Below, one piece after another: positions 8,380 to 17,399 of a DNA stretch of 64,000 bases. Source of the stretch: Photobacterium sp. DA100. GTDB lineage: Bacteria > Pseudomonadota > Gammaproteobacteria > Enterobacterales > Vibrionaceae. Where the stretch lies: contig NZ_CP119423.1 of NCBI RefSeq assembly GCF_029223585.1, forward strand, positions 2,728,001 to 2,792,000, written 5' to 3'. Below the pieces are notes generated by a model, which did not search any database, was not told the origin of the DNA, and was given only the letters and a program-made list of their open reading frames with translations. A program made the translations under genes and the position numbers. Position 1 is the stretch's first letter; each line of letters opens with the position of its first letter.

Positions 8380-9600
8380 CTAGTATCTGTTTTCGATGTG
8401 AGTAACACGCTGCAGTGATTCCGAATGGCCAAACACCGGTTTGCCTTCCAGCCAGCGGCGGAGCATGTCGAGGCCAAGGGCAGCCAACACATGACGGTGA
8501 TCACGCACGGCATAGCGGCGTTTGGTCGATACTAGCTGCGCCCATTCCCCTTCGGGTGTCACCAACGCCACCACCACGCCATCGGTTTGCTCTGTCCCTA
8601 TAGCCAAGCCGAGATCCGCTTGATTTTTCTCCCGAGCAGCCTGCGCCAGTGACAAAGCAGCCTCTAGCGGTAGCTTAGCGGTATACTCAGGCGCATTGCC
8701 TCTGCCCAGCACCCAGGACTGAGCGACATGCTCTGCTAGTCGTATGTCATCATGTAGCCAGCTAGTCAGAAAGCCGCCGGTAAAATGCTCGGCTAGCGCT
8801 AGTGAATACCCATTTTTTTCAACGAGTTCGCCAACCTCCGCCAGCAAAGGCTGGTTATGGCCAACCAGGTTATCCCCTAACAGGCTGGCAATAGCTGCCA
8901 CCAATGCCTGGGTTTGCGGGTGTTCTGACGGACAGAACACCTTCACTTCAATAAATGGGATCGCTGAGCGGTAACCTAGCTCGAAGCCTTCCGGCAGCGC
9001 AATAGATTGCAACGACTGGCCAATACCCGATTCCGACAAACCAAACGTATGGAGCCGGATACACTCCCGAGCATTGGTGGTGTAACTCTCCTCCAGCCGC
9101 GGCAGGATTTGCTCATGGGTCATTTTCTTGAATTCGCTCGGGACCCCGGGGGTGAAGAAAACCCAGGCTCGGTTAATCTGCATCGCGAACCCGCAAGCAG
9201 TGCCGATGGGGTTATCCAATACTTCCGAACCTTGTGGCAACATCGCCTGCTTGAGGTTGGTCTCGGGCATCACGCGCCCCAGTTGGGCATATTTCTGCTC
9301 CATCGCCTCGACCCACTCGTCGACCAACTCCAAGCCGACATTTGCCGCAATGGCCGCGGCCTGTGCGGTCAGGTCATCGGTTGTCGGGCCTAAACCGCCA
9401 TTGACAATCACCACATCGGCAGTGAGGCTGCAATGCTCAATTTCCTTGGCCAAGAAATCAAGCTGATCACCCACGGTAGTCCGCCGCGACAGAGGGAACC
9501 CGCGCTGAAAGAACAGTGCCGATAACCAAGCGGCATTGGTATCAGTAATGTCGCCGTGAAGCACTTCTTCGCCCGTACTTATCATTGCTACCTTCAGCAT
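8380..9600 (-). CDS. yfaY: CinA-like protein YfaY
   Basis: Member of the CinA / molybdopterin-binding-fold family related to nicotinamide-nucleotide amidase and ADP-ribose pyrophosphatase CinA. The N-terminal domain starts MISTGEEVLHGDITDTNAAW and contains VNGGLGPTTDD; the C-terminal half aligns with the CinA C-domain but with EHFTGG where active NMN deamidases have a Ser/Thr-rich motif, so deamidase activity is doubtful. The start at 9600 gives the usual N-terminus and follows GGGAG; an ATG 12 bases upstream overlaps that site. 406 aa. Confidence 0.88.
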   Translation of the reverse strand: MLKVAMISTGEEVLHGDITDTNAAWLSALFFQRGFPLSRRTTVGDQLDFLAKEIEHCSLTADVVIVNGGLGPTTDDLTAQAAAIAANVGLELVDEWVEAMEQKYAQLGRVMPETNLKQAMLPQGSEVLDNPIGTACGFAMQINRAWVFFTPGVPSEFKKMTHEQILPRLEESYTTNARECIRLHTFGLSESGIGQSLQSIALPEGFELGYRSAIPFIEVKVFCPSEHPQTQALVAAIASLLGDNLVGHNQPLLAEVGELVEKNGYSLALAEHFTGGFLTSWLHDDIRLAEHVAQSWVLGRGNAPEYTAKLPLEAALSLAQAAREKNQADLGLAIGTEQTDGVVVALVTPEGEWAQLVSTKRRYAVRDHRHVLAALGLDMLRRWLEGKPVFGHSESLQRVTHIENRY

Positions 9601-9835
9601 ATTTTCTCCCATGTTGTCGACCTGCGACTTCCTTTTAGCATCTGGCTTTGTTCATCAGCCAGACAACGGCTTTTACCATATCCCCCCGACATACCGAAAA
9701 TGACGCAACCAGAGCACATCGAGGTGGGTATTGCCTATTCAAGCATATCTCCTGCTATTTCAGCACGTTATTTTTCCACGAAGGCTATCCCACTCAGCCA
9801 GTTATGGCACCAAGACATTAAAAACACACCACAAC

Positions 9836-9853
9836 TGTAAATTATTATTTACA
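9836..9853 (+). promoter_or_regulatory. Perfect TyrR box upstream of tyrP
   Basis: TGTAAA-N6-TTTACA matches the TyrR box consensus exactly. It ends 16 bp before the candidate -35 of the transporter, a position usual for TyrR control. TyrR regulates aromatic amino acid transport and synthesis in enterics and vibrios. Confidence 0.75.
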
Positions 9854-9869
9854 CACAAAAACACAAAAG

Positions 9870-9898
9870 TTGACAGTCATATCCAATCGCTATATTGT
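9870..9898 (+). promoter_or_regulatory. Candidate tyrP promoter
   Basis: TTGACA (9870-9875) is a perfect -35. TATTGT (9893-9898) gives a 17-bp spacer, while TATATT two bases earlier gives 15. The transcript would have an untranslated leader of about 240 bases. Confidence 0.55.
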
Positions 9899-10024
9899 TC
9901 ACAACCAGACGCAAGCCTTATCAAAGAGCTTAAAACCGCCATATATCACTAATGGGAATCAATTAAGCCATGAAAAAACACCAAACGAGCACTTTCTATC
10001 GATAGCCGCAATGGCTAGGTAGAG

Positions 10025-10042
10025 TGTAAATAATAAATGACA
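10025..10042 (+). promoter_or_regulatory. Weak second TyrR-like box in tyrP leader
   Basis: TGTAAA-N6-ATGACA keeps the left half-site and four of six bases of the right one. It lies about 120 bp downstream of the promoter. The rest of the 9601-10148 intergenic region shows only a short hairpin at 9641-9663 before yfaY. Confidence 0.3.
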
Positions 10043-10148
10043 CCCCATTGCCATTGTGGCCCTCTTGATGGATGAAAAGGGAGTAACCACAGGTGCAGAC
10101 ACCGCCTCCCGAGCACGAACCTATTGAATACTCGGAGCAAATAACCCC

Positions 10149-11354
10149 ATGTCTATGAACAAGACTTTCGGCAGTATGCTGATCATCGCCGGTACGACCA
10201 TCGGCGCGGGCATGCTAGCCCTTCCCCTGGCCTCGGCCGGACTTGGTTTTACCACAGCCACTTTGATCATGTTTGGTATCTGGTCTTTGATGACCTACAC
10301 CGCCCTCTTAATGTTAGAAGTGCATCAGTACGCCGATCACCAAGCCACGCTAAATTCCCTGGCCCGTGACCTTCTCGGCAAAAAAGGCCAGTTCCTCGCC
10401 AACTTTGCCGTGTGCTTTCTGATGTACTCGCTTTGTGCCGCGTACATTGCCGGCGGAGGTGGTCAACTCAACGACAAACTGAACAACTGGGTAGGATTGG
10501 AAGTCTCGGCACAGACCAGCACCGTCATTTTTACCCTGGTGATTGCCAGCATTGTGGCGATTGGTACTCACTCGGTCGATATGGTTAACCGAGTACTGTT
10601 TACCCTGAAGGTTATTGCTTTGGTGGTAATGCTCAGCTTGCTGGCGCCAAATGTCGAAGGCGGCTACCTGGTCAATATGCCGGTTGAAAAAGGCCTGATC
10701 ATTTCGGCACTGCCCGTGATCTTTACCTCGTTTGGTTTTCACGGCAGTATTCCATCTATCGTGCGCTACATCGGCTTGGATATCAAAGCCCTGAAAAAGG
10801 TCATGATCATCGGCTCTTCGCTGCCTCTACTGATCTACGTTTTCTGGCAACTGACCAGCCAAGGCGTACTAAGCCAGCAAGATCTGATGGCTAGCAACAG
10901 CCTAGGCTCATTCATTGGCACACTGAGTGAAATGCTGCACAACCCAATGGTTAGCCAGTCCGTCTCAGTTTTCGCTGACTTGGCCTTGGCCACTTCTTTC
11001 TTGGGTGTCAGCCTGGGCCTGTTTGATTTTGTGGCCGACAGCTTTAAGCAAAACGACAAAAAGCATGGCCGCGTACAAACGGCAGCGATGACATTCATTC
11101 CACCACTCGCTTTCGCTTTGTTTTATCCACAGGGCTTTATCACGGCACTGGGTTTCGCTGCCATTGCACTGGTTATCCTGGCGATCTTCCTGCCTGTCGC
11201 CATGGTCAGCGCCCAGCGCAAGCAGCTCGAAGCGAACAGTGGCTACCAGGTGGCCGGCGGCAAGCCCGCCCTGCTCGCTGCAACCGGGGCTGGAGTCCTC
11301 ATTATTACCGCCCAATTTCTGCAGATGGCAGGCGTGATCCCGGCTGTCGGTTAA
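10149..11354 (+). CDS. tyrP: Aromatic amino acid (tyrosine-type) permease
   Basis: Inner-membrane proton-coupled transporter of the hydroxy/aromatic amino acid permease family (TyrP, Mtr, TnaB). It is 401 aa with about eleven hydrophobic segments and opens with the family motif GTTIGAGMLALP near residue 15. A GSIPSIVRY segment near residue 200 is also typical. A ribosome site (GGAG) lies about 10 bases before the ATG. The perfect TyrR box upstream supports a tyrosine or phenylalanine substrate, although TnaB/Mtr-like specificity cannot be excluded from sequence. Confidence 0.85.
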   Translation: MSMNKTFGSMLIIAGTTIGAGMLALPLASAGLGFTTATLIMFGIWSLMTYTALLMLEVHQYADHQATLNSLARDLLGKKGQFLANFAVCFLMYSLCAAYIAGGGGQLNDKLNNWVGLEVSAQTSTVIFTLVIASIVAIGTHSVDMVNRVLFTLKVIALVVMLSLLAPNVEGGYLVNMPVEKGLIISALPVIFTSFGFHGSIPSIVRYIGLDIKALKKVMIIGSSLPLLIYVFWQLTSQGVLSQQDLMASNSLGSFIGTLSEMLHNPMVSQSVSVFADLALATSFLGVSLGLFDFVADSFKQNDKKHGRVQTAAMTFIPPLAFALFYPQGFITALGFAAIALVILAIFLPVAMVSAQRKQLEANSGYQVAGGKPALLAATGAGVLIITAQFLQMAGVIPAVG

Positions 11355-11361
11355 TAGCTAA

Positions 11362-11394
11362 CCCAGCGGCAAGCGTCCTCCGCTTGCCGCTGGG
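11362..11394 (+). terminator. Strong hairpin after tyrP
   Basis: A perfect 14-bp stem (11362-11375 with 11381-11394) with a 5-base loop follows the stop codon by 8 bases. A T-run is not evident, so it may work with Rho or as a 3' stabiliser. Confidence 0.6.
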
Positions 11395-11584
11395 CCTTCC
11401 GCCTGAAATAAATTTGAGCAAAATAATTTATTTTTCCAATCATTCATATAAATTGGTGTTTTTTACAATTTTTTTGCACAAAACTGTACGATTTCAGGCC
11501 ATTGCTACTAGGAATTTTTTATCATTTCAGTGATACTTCCCGCACTTTTTATCCTATCCACCTTGATCTATTGCGGAGCGTATC

Positions 11585-12502
11585 TTGCGCACTTCACTTC
11601 TATCAACTCTAGCCCTGGGGATTGCCGTCAGCACCCCTGCATTCGCATGGAATGAGAATGCCAACCTTGGTGCTTACCAGCAGCCAACCTTTCTAAACAA
11701 CTATGCGACCCAGCCAGCTCAGGATCTGGGGGTGGCCCACGGATACCAGTACGCAGCCATGGATCAAGGGATTGCACTGCAACCAGCGACTTCCGAGCCG
11801 ACAACCTACAGTTTGCCAAAACATTTATCCGTCGCGCCGGAAAAAGATTGGGATTACCTACTGGAGCAGTCATACACCATTTTTGGTTTGAGCGTTGCTA
11901 CCGTCGGGTTGATGACCCTCTTGCCCGAGAGCGTCACCAACTGGGATCCGGAAGATACCAACTTAAGCGGCTTGGGCAAAAAATGGTGGGACAATGTTAA
12001 GGCCGGCCCAGTCTGGGACAAAGATGATCACTATCTGAACTACATCATGCACCCATATTTCGGCGGTGTTTACTACACAGCAGCCCGCCATTCCGGATTT
12101 AACGAATGGGAGTCATTCCTCTATTCGGCAACCATGTCGACATTCTTCTGGGAGTACGGGGTAGAAGCCTTTGCCGAAATCCCATCGATTCAGGACATTA
12201 TTGTCACGCCGCTGTTCGGCGCGGCAGTGGGTGAGTGGATGTTCCAGACCGAAATGGAAATTACCGCCAACCGTGGCAAGGTCATGGGCTCAAAAACCAT
12301 GGGCGACGTCAGCCTATTCCTGCTCAACCCCGTTGGCCATATCCACTACTGGGTAACCGACTGGTGGCGTGGCGACGCCGATGTTAGCCTTACTTACACA
12401 CCGTGGTTCGGCAATACCGATGCCGCCAGCTTCGCCCTTGATGCAGGAGCTGCCTACGATCCGGTCTTCGTTGGCCTCGAACTAAAACTGGCTTTGCAGT
12501 AA
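11585..12502 (+). CDS. DUF3943 family envelope protein
   Basis: A 305-aa exported protein of unknown function. Residues 1-21 form a signal peptide ending AFA. A hydrophobic stretch near 100-115 is followed by a conserved region with the motifs NYIMHPYFGG and FWEYGVEAFAE, typical of DUF3943 proteins, which are predicted to be outer-membrane or periplasmic. It starts at a TTG codon with GGAG about 8 bases upstream; no ATG gives an intact signal peptide. Flanked by terminators on both sides, so monocistronic. Confidence 0.75.
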   Translation: MRTSLLSTLALGIAVSTPAFAWNENANLGAYQQPTFLNNYATQPAQDLGVAHGYQYAAMDQGIALQPATSEPTTYSLPKHLSVAPEKDWDYLLEQSYTIFGLSVATVGLMTLLPESVTNWDPEDTNLSGLGKKWWDNVKAGPVWDKDDHYLNYIMHPYFGGVYYTAARHSGFNEWESFLYSATMSTFFWEYGVEAFAEIPSIQDIIVTPLFGAAVGEWMFQTEMEITANRGKVMGSKTMGDVSLFLLNPVGHIHYWVTDWWRGDADVSLTYTPWFGNTDAASFALDAGAAYDPVFVGLELKLALQ

Positions 12503-12517
12503 AGTAAAGAAATAGAC

Positions 12518-12558
12518 AGCAAAAAAGTGCGATCTCTATCGCCTTTTTTGCTGCTTTT
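12518..12558 (+). terminator. Terminator after the DUF3943 gene
   Basis: AGCAAAAAAG (12518-12527) pairs with CTTTTTTGCT (12543-12552), followed by GCTTTT. The stem is AT-rich but complete. Confidence 0.65.
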
Positions 12559-12686
12559 CAAGAAATTACATATTTTATTTCATATTTCGTGAAGAAGTGT
12601 CACGATTTTATACCGCATGCATATTTAGAACGCCGTTTTTGATATAGCATCTGACAAATATCACAATAAATAACAAAGCCTTGGTG

Positions 12687-14681
12687 ATGAACCAAAATTT
12701 TTCTCTGTTAGAGTTCCTGCAGACTCCTGTATGGATTTTCGACATTCACCAAAAACGCATTCTCTGGGCAAACTCCGCCGCATTGCCATTGTGGGAAGCG
12801 AAAACTACCGACGAACTCACAGCCCGTGATCTCAGCCTCGATATGTCCGAAGCGGTTGATGCCATATTGGATGGCTACCTAAGCCGTTTCCAGCAGGGAG
12901 AGAAAATCAAGACCTGGTGGTACTTCTCCCCTAACGATGTCATCAAAAAAGCATTATGTTATTTTTCGGGTATGCCCGGTCCCGACGGCAACACTGTCAT
13001 GCTGGTTGAGGTGATCGCCGAAGAAGCCAGCCTGCGCCGAGAGTTGGCGTTCTCAGGCAGCTCAAACCTCGCCTTGCTGTTCGATGAAAGCGGTAGCCTA
13101 ATCAGTGCTAACAACTCTTTTACCCATTCTTTTGGAGAAGATCTCAAAGATCTGGCCAGTTTTCTCGGTGACGCCCAATTGGCTGATAAATGGCTGGCGG
13201 CAGCCCGCAATGAAGGTGTTCTCAAGGCCAAGCGCCTGTGCTGGACCGGAAAAAGTCACCACTGGCTCAATATCGATGGTAAGTGGCTGTCCGATAAGCA
13301 CCAACTGCTCCTGAGCTTGATCAACATCAGCCAGGAAAAAGAACAGCTCCACAAAGCCAAATACAATGCCGAGCATGATTTTCTGACCGGGCTGCTCAAC
13401 CGCCGCGGTATCACGAACGCCATTGTCGAAAATCAGCACAGTCAGCATCCGTATAGCCTGCTATTCCTCGATATAGATGGCTTTAAGCTGGTCAATGATA
13501 CCTATGGCCATGCCATTGGCGACAAACTGCTACGGGCCATCGCCATTCGCTTGCAAGAAGAAGTGAAGTTCAAAGGGTTACTGGCACGATTCGGCGGTGA
13601 TGAGTTTATCGTCCAAGCTGAGCACCGAAATATCGAGAACTCGGCGACGTTTGCTAAGCAGCTGATCAAAGCCCTGAACCGCCCTTTCCACCTCAAGGAG
13701 GTAGGCGAGCTGTCCATTGGTTGCAGTATCGGCACCTCGGACTATCCGACCGATGCGCGGGATATCGAAACCTTGGTAACCCAAGCCGACATGGCTATGC
13801 ACCGTGCCAAGTTACGCGGCCGTAACCGCAGCCACCACTTCTCGCCTGATATGGCAGATGCTCTCTATCGAAAGATGACTCTGCGGCACCACCTGACTCT
13901 GGCCCTAGAAGCCGAGGCTTTCGAGCTCTATTACCAACCGATTGTCGACATGAACTCAAAGTCGCTCAAAGGCTTCGAGGCCTTGATCCGCTGGCACGAC
14001 GAGGAGTTGGGGCAAGTCTCCCCAGGAGAGTTCATCCCACTGGCCGAGGAAACCGGCCAGATTGTCCCGCTTGGTAAGTGGATCCTCAAAACCGCCTGCA
14101 AGCAACTGGCGCTATGGCGGGAAAAATACGGCAAGACGTTTATCATGAGCGTCAACCTTTCCCGTGCCCAGCTGCAATCTAGCTTGGCACCGACCATCGA
14201 AGGGTTGCTGAACCGCTACCAGATCCCTCCGTCACAGCTAGCCTTGGAGCTCACTGAGTCCACCATGCTGCAGGAGTACGATGAAGCTAAACAGTGCTTG
14301 GATGATCTGGCTTCCCTGGGCCTAGAGCTTTATCTCGACGACTTTGGGACCGGTTACTCTTCCTTGTCGCAGCTGCAGGATTTGCCGATCAGCACCGTTA
14401 AACTGGATCAGAGTTTTGTCCAAGGGGAGCACAAAGGCAGCCAGGCGATTATTGAGGCGACCCAGGCCATCTGCGAAAAGCTGGCACTCAAAGTGGTGGC
14501 TGAAGGTGTCGAGACCGAAGCGCAATTGCGTTATTTGCAGCAATGCCGCTTCGACTTCTGCCAAGGCTACTACCTCGGCCGGCCAATGCCAGCCCATGAG
14601 CATGAGGAGCGAAATTTCTCCTTGCTCAACACTATTCCGGAAGCCCCACTACAAGAGCAAAAACCAGAGGTGGTGCAGTAG
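12687..14681 (+). CDS. Dual GGDEF-EAL c-di-GMP signalling protein with PAS-like sensor
   Basis: Cytoplasmic 664-aa protein that could both make and degrade c-di-GMP. Residues about 1-230 hold two PAS-like segments without membrane spans. The GGDEF domain has an intact GGDEF active site at 303-307 but no RxxD inhibitory site before it. The EAL domain has EAL at 431-433 plus the ELTES, DDFGTGYSSL and KLDQSFV motifs needed for metal binding and catalysis. Both halves therefore look active, and the sensor probably sets the net direction. The ATG at 12687 was chosen; an in-frame TTG two codons earlier is possible. Confidence 0.92.
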   Translation: MNQNFSLLEFLQTPVWIFDIHQKRILWANSAALPLWEAKTTDELTARDLSLDMSEAVDAILDGYLSRFQQGEKIKTWWYFSPNDVIKKALCYFSGMPGPDGNTVMLVEVIAEEASLRRELAFSGSSNLALLFDESGSLISANNSFTHSFGEDLKDLASFLGDAQLADKWLAAARNEGVLKAKRLCWTGKSHHWLNIDGKWLSDKHQLLLSLINISQEKEQLHKAKYNAEHDFLTGLLNRRGITNAIVENQHSQHPYSLLFLDIDGFKLVNDTYGHAIGDKLLRAIAIRLQEEVKFKGLLARFGGDEFIVQAEHRNIENSATFAKQLIKALNRPFHLKEVGELSIGCSIGTSDYPTDARDIETLVTQADMAMHRAKLRGRNRSHHFSPDMADALYRKMTLRHHLTLALEAEAFELYYQPIVDMNSKSLKGFEALIRWHDEELGQVSPGEFIPLAEETGQIVPLGKWILKTACKQLALWREKYGKTFIMSVNLSRAQLQSSLAPTIEGLLNRYQIPPSQLALELTESTMLQEYDEAKQCLDDLASLGLELYLDDFGTGYSSLSQLQDLPISTVKLDQSFVQGEHKGSQAIIEATQAICEKLALKVVAEGVETEAQLRYLQQCRFDFCQGYYLGRPMPAHEHEERNFSLLNTIPEAPLQEQKPEVVQ

Positions 14682-14697
14682 TATTTCGCGCCTGCCA

Positions 14698-16586
14698 ATC
14701 GAGTAGGAGGAGGCCTCACGGCCTCCGTCCTCTCACACCACCGTACAAGCGTGGGTCGCATACGGCGGTTCCGAATATATTTTCAGTGACTCATACCCAT
14801 CTCTCAATGAGTACATGCCCATCTCCTTGAACCGTTTCGTTGGCATGGCCTGATTGAGCTGCGGCGATAAAGCCAGATGCCACCATCCTTTCTCTGACAT
14901 CGCTAGCTTCCAAGCATTGCGCTCGTTTACGCCTTCTTGGCGTAACCATATCGCTATGCTGTGTCTGCGTTTTCGCTGCTTGAGTCGGTAGCACCGTAAG
15001 CGCCGTCTTATCCATTCATCCAAGCGCTGCATCGCGCTTTTCCGCATGGCGAGCTTGAAGTAGTGTTGCCAACCTCTTAGATATTGAGTTAGTTCGACTA
15101 TTACTGTCTTCAACTCTCGTCCTCGATTCCGCTTCGTTATTTGACGCACTCGCTTCTTCATGTGAGTTTGTGCTGTCTTCGAGATATGGATACTTCCATC
15201 TCGTTGGAAGCGATGGCCTAAGTAAGTCCGCTCTGTCACTCTTGTTGCTGCACTCTTCTCCCGGTTGACCGTGAGTTTCAGTTTCTGCTCCAAGAACTCC
15301 GTTATCGAGGCTTTTACTCGATTTGCGGCTTCCTCACTGTGCACGTAGATTTGGCAGTCGTCTGCATATCGGCAGAACTTATGCCCTCTTCGTTCAAGCT
15401 CTTTATCCAACTCATCTAATACGATATTTGATAGCAGCGGAGATAATGGGCCACCCTGTGGTGTCCCTCGTTGCCTCTGCTCGACTAACCCGTTTCGCAT
15501 TATGCCTGCCTGTAGGTATGACCTGATCAGCTTCAGTACCCGTTTATCTGTGATATCTTTCGATAACCTGTGCATCAGCCTATCGTGGTTCACAGTATCG
15601 AAGTATTTCGCTAGGTCAACATCGACTACATAACCCCGCCCCTCCCTGATGTAGTGGCTTGCTGCCGCCAGAGCATGGTGGGCACTACGGTTGGGCCTGA
15701 ACCCGTAACTGCTGTTGGAGAACTTAGGTTCGTAGATATCTGTCAGGACTGATGTGATGGCCTGCTGGACGATCCTATCAAGTACCGTTGGGATACCTAG
15801 CTGCCTCACTCCCCCACTAGGTTTAGGGATTTCTACACCCAAGACGGGTTGGGGTTGATAGCTACCGTCCAGAAGGCTCTGGCGGAGCGCTTGCCCATTG
15901 GAAGACTGCCGAAGCACCGAGATAGTGGCTGCTATGTCGAGTTTATCAACCCCAGCACATCCCTTGTTCTTCTTTACTCTTCTCAGGGCTTGGTTCAGAT
16001 TCGTTGATGAACAGATCTGCTCCATCAACTGAGTGGAGGTCACCAAGACTCGTCCTCCTGTCTACGCCAAACATGCTTGTCATTCTTCGTGGCCATGAGC
16101 GTCACTTGCGGTGTTGCCCATTGGTACGTAGAGATATTGTTCATCTTGCTATGACTCCACATGATTGAGTGTCTAATGACTGCTTCTTGATATATTCAGT
16201 TCCGGCCTTCCCTTGGGTTGTACTTCCCCAAGGTACTATGCCTTCTGCTGACTTCTTATTAACCGTCACGCAGCATCACTGCTGCACTAGTCTCGTCCGA
16301 GACAGCTAATAAGATCTCCCGAGGTAAGACGTTGTTCTTTCCCTTGGTTGTGCCTGATTTACCCGTACACACTTCCCGTCGAGGCATTGGGCTATTCTAT
16401 ATATGGCTAGGTTACCCAAGTTGTACTGGCCTACTATCAGATTTCTGTTCGTCACAACCAAGTTTTGCCGTTTGCTTCCTTCAGATCCCACCTCACGGTG
16501 GGCACCCTTGCATAGGCTAACGGTTCTCGCTCGACTGAGCCCGTAGAGGACTTTCACCTCCTAGAACAACGCCATGCTCGGCGCAC
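14698..16586 (-). mobile_element. Group II intron (probable class C)
   Basis: A complete 1,889-bp ribozyme-type retroelement. The 5' end reads GTGCGCC (from 16586 downward) followed by the conserved GAGCATGGCG and GTGAAAGTCCTC segments. The 3' end has a domain V-like hairpin (about 14715-14756) and a domain VI stem ending CCTACTCGAT at 14698. The maturase ORF occupies domain IV and its last codons run into domain V. It lies 8 bases past the stem of an intrinsic terminator, the preferred target of class C introns. Short IEP without an endonuclease domain agrees with that class. Confidence 0.88.
14733..16046 (-). CDS. ltrA: Group II intron reverse transcriptase/maturase
   Basis: Intron-encoded protein needed for splicing and retrohoming. 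The 437-aa product has the RT palm blocks, including DLAKYFDTVNHD, GTPQGGPLSPLLSN and the catalytic YADD at 227-230. A maturase (X) domain follows at about 290-400, ending in the NERNAWKLAMSEKGWW segment. No HNH endonuclease domain is present. Starts at TTG (16046) with AGGAGG seven bases upstream; GTG at 16043 is an alternative. All catalytic residues are intact, so it looks active. Confidence 0.93.
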   Translation of the reverse strand: MVTSTQLMEQICSSTNLNQALRRVKKNKGCAGVDKLDIAATISVLRQSSNGQALRQSLLDGSYQPQPVLGVEIPKPSGGVRQLGIPTVLDRIVQQAITSVLTDIYEPKFSNSSYGFRPNRSAHHALAAASHYIREGRGYVVDVDLAKYFDTVNHDRLMHRLSKDITDKRVLKLIRSYLQAGIMRNGLVEQRQRGTPQGGPLSPLLSNIVLDELDKELERRGHKFCRYADDCQIYVHSEEAANRVKASITEFLEQKLKLTVNREKSAATRVTERTYLGHRFQRDGSIHISKTAQTHMKKRVRQITKRNRGRELKTVIVELTQYLRGWQHYFKLAMRKSAMQRLDEWIRRRLRCYRLKQRKRRHSIAIWLRQEGVNERNAWKLAMSEKGWWHLALSPQLNQAMPTKRFKEMGMYSLRDGYESLKIYSEPPYATHACTVV

Positions 16587-16593
16587 CATTAAT

Positions 16594-16622
16594 AATAAGG
16601 CCAGTCAGTGACTGGCCTTATT
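16594..16622 (-). terminator. Terminator of the permease gene, target of the intron
   Basis: A near-perfect 14-bp palindrome ending CCTTATTATT in the minus direction closes the methyltransferase-permease pair. The group II intron begins 8 bases beyond it. Confidence 0.8.
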
Positions 16623-16670
16623 ACTGTTTACCACCTTGTGCACAAGGATTGTCCAAGCCTTCCCGTGCCG

Positions 16671-17399
16671 CTAGACAAATTTCGGTGCCATTCCCTGCCA
16701 AATGGCAATCACCCCTGAGACCGAGCACAGCACCAGCAAGGCATAGCGCAGCCACTCGGCCCGGATCAAATGCTGGATCCGGTAGGCAAACAAACTGGCC
16801 AAGATAGGCGCAGGCATGATCATCATGCCGTATTTGAAATGCCACCAGCTAAAGTGCCCTGTCGCGGTCAGGGCGAGCAACGAAAGGATGCTGCTAAAGG
16901 TGAAATAGCCCGCCAGGTTGGCCCTGAGCTTGCCGGCCTCGGCATGTTGCAGGACCAGGGCCATAGGCGGACCGCCGATAGCCGTTGATGTCCCCATCAG
17001 CCCCGAGGCAAATCCTGCCCAGAACAAAGCCTTCGGCGTTGGCCTGATCCTCACTTTGAGCAAGCTGATCACCACCGCCAGCAAGACTCCAGCACCAAGC
17101 ACCAAAGCCAACGACTCCGCGGTGATATACAGCAGTAATGCTCCAGCAACGATCGTCCCTGGCACCCGCCCGACAAAAGCCGCGCCCAAGCCACGAAACG
17201 ACACCTGAGAGCGGTATTGCCACATATTGATCAGCGCCAGCACCAAGCCAACCAAGGTAATGGTGCCGGGCACAAAACGGGGCTCAAAGAAATACACGAT
17301 GGGTGCCGCAACGATGGCCATACCGAATCCCACGGTGCTTTGTACAAAACACCCTGCCGCCAGGGCAATGGCGCAATATACTAATGTGCTGGTTTCCAT
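16671..17399 (-). CDS. TauE/SafE-family sulfite/anion permease
   Basis: A 242-aa inner-membrane protein with about seven to eight hydrophobic segments and the family motif SxxGFGxAIVAAP near residues 22-33, plus GTSTAIGGPPMAL near 140 in the second half. TauE/SafE proteins export or import small anions such as sulfite, sulfoacetate or taurine-derived compounds; the substrate here is unknown. Its ATG abuts the stop of the upstream methyltransferase gene (TAAATG), so the two are translationally coupled. Confidence 0.85.
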   Translation of the reverse strand: METSTLVYCAIALAAGCFVQSTVGFGMAIVAAPIVYFFEPRFVPGTITLVGLVLALINMWQYRSQVSFRGLGAAFVGRVPGTIVAGALLLYITAESLALVLGAGVLLAVVISLLKVRIRPTPKALFWAGFASGLMGTSTAIGGPPMALVLQHAEAGKLRANLAGYFTFSSILSLLALTATGHFSWWHFKYGMMIMPAPILASLFAYRIQHLIRAEWLRYALLVLCSVSGVIAIWQGMAPKFV

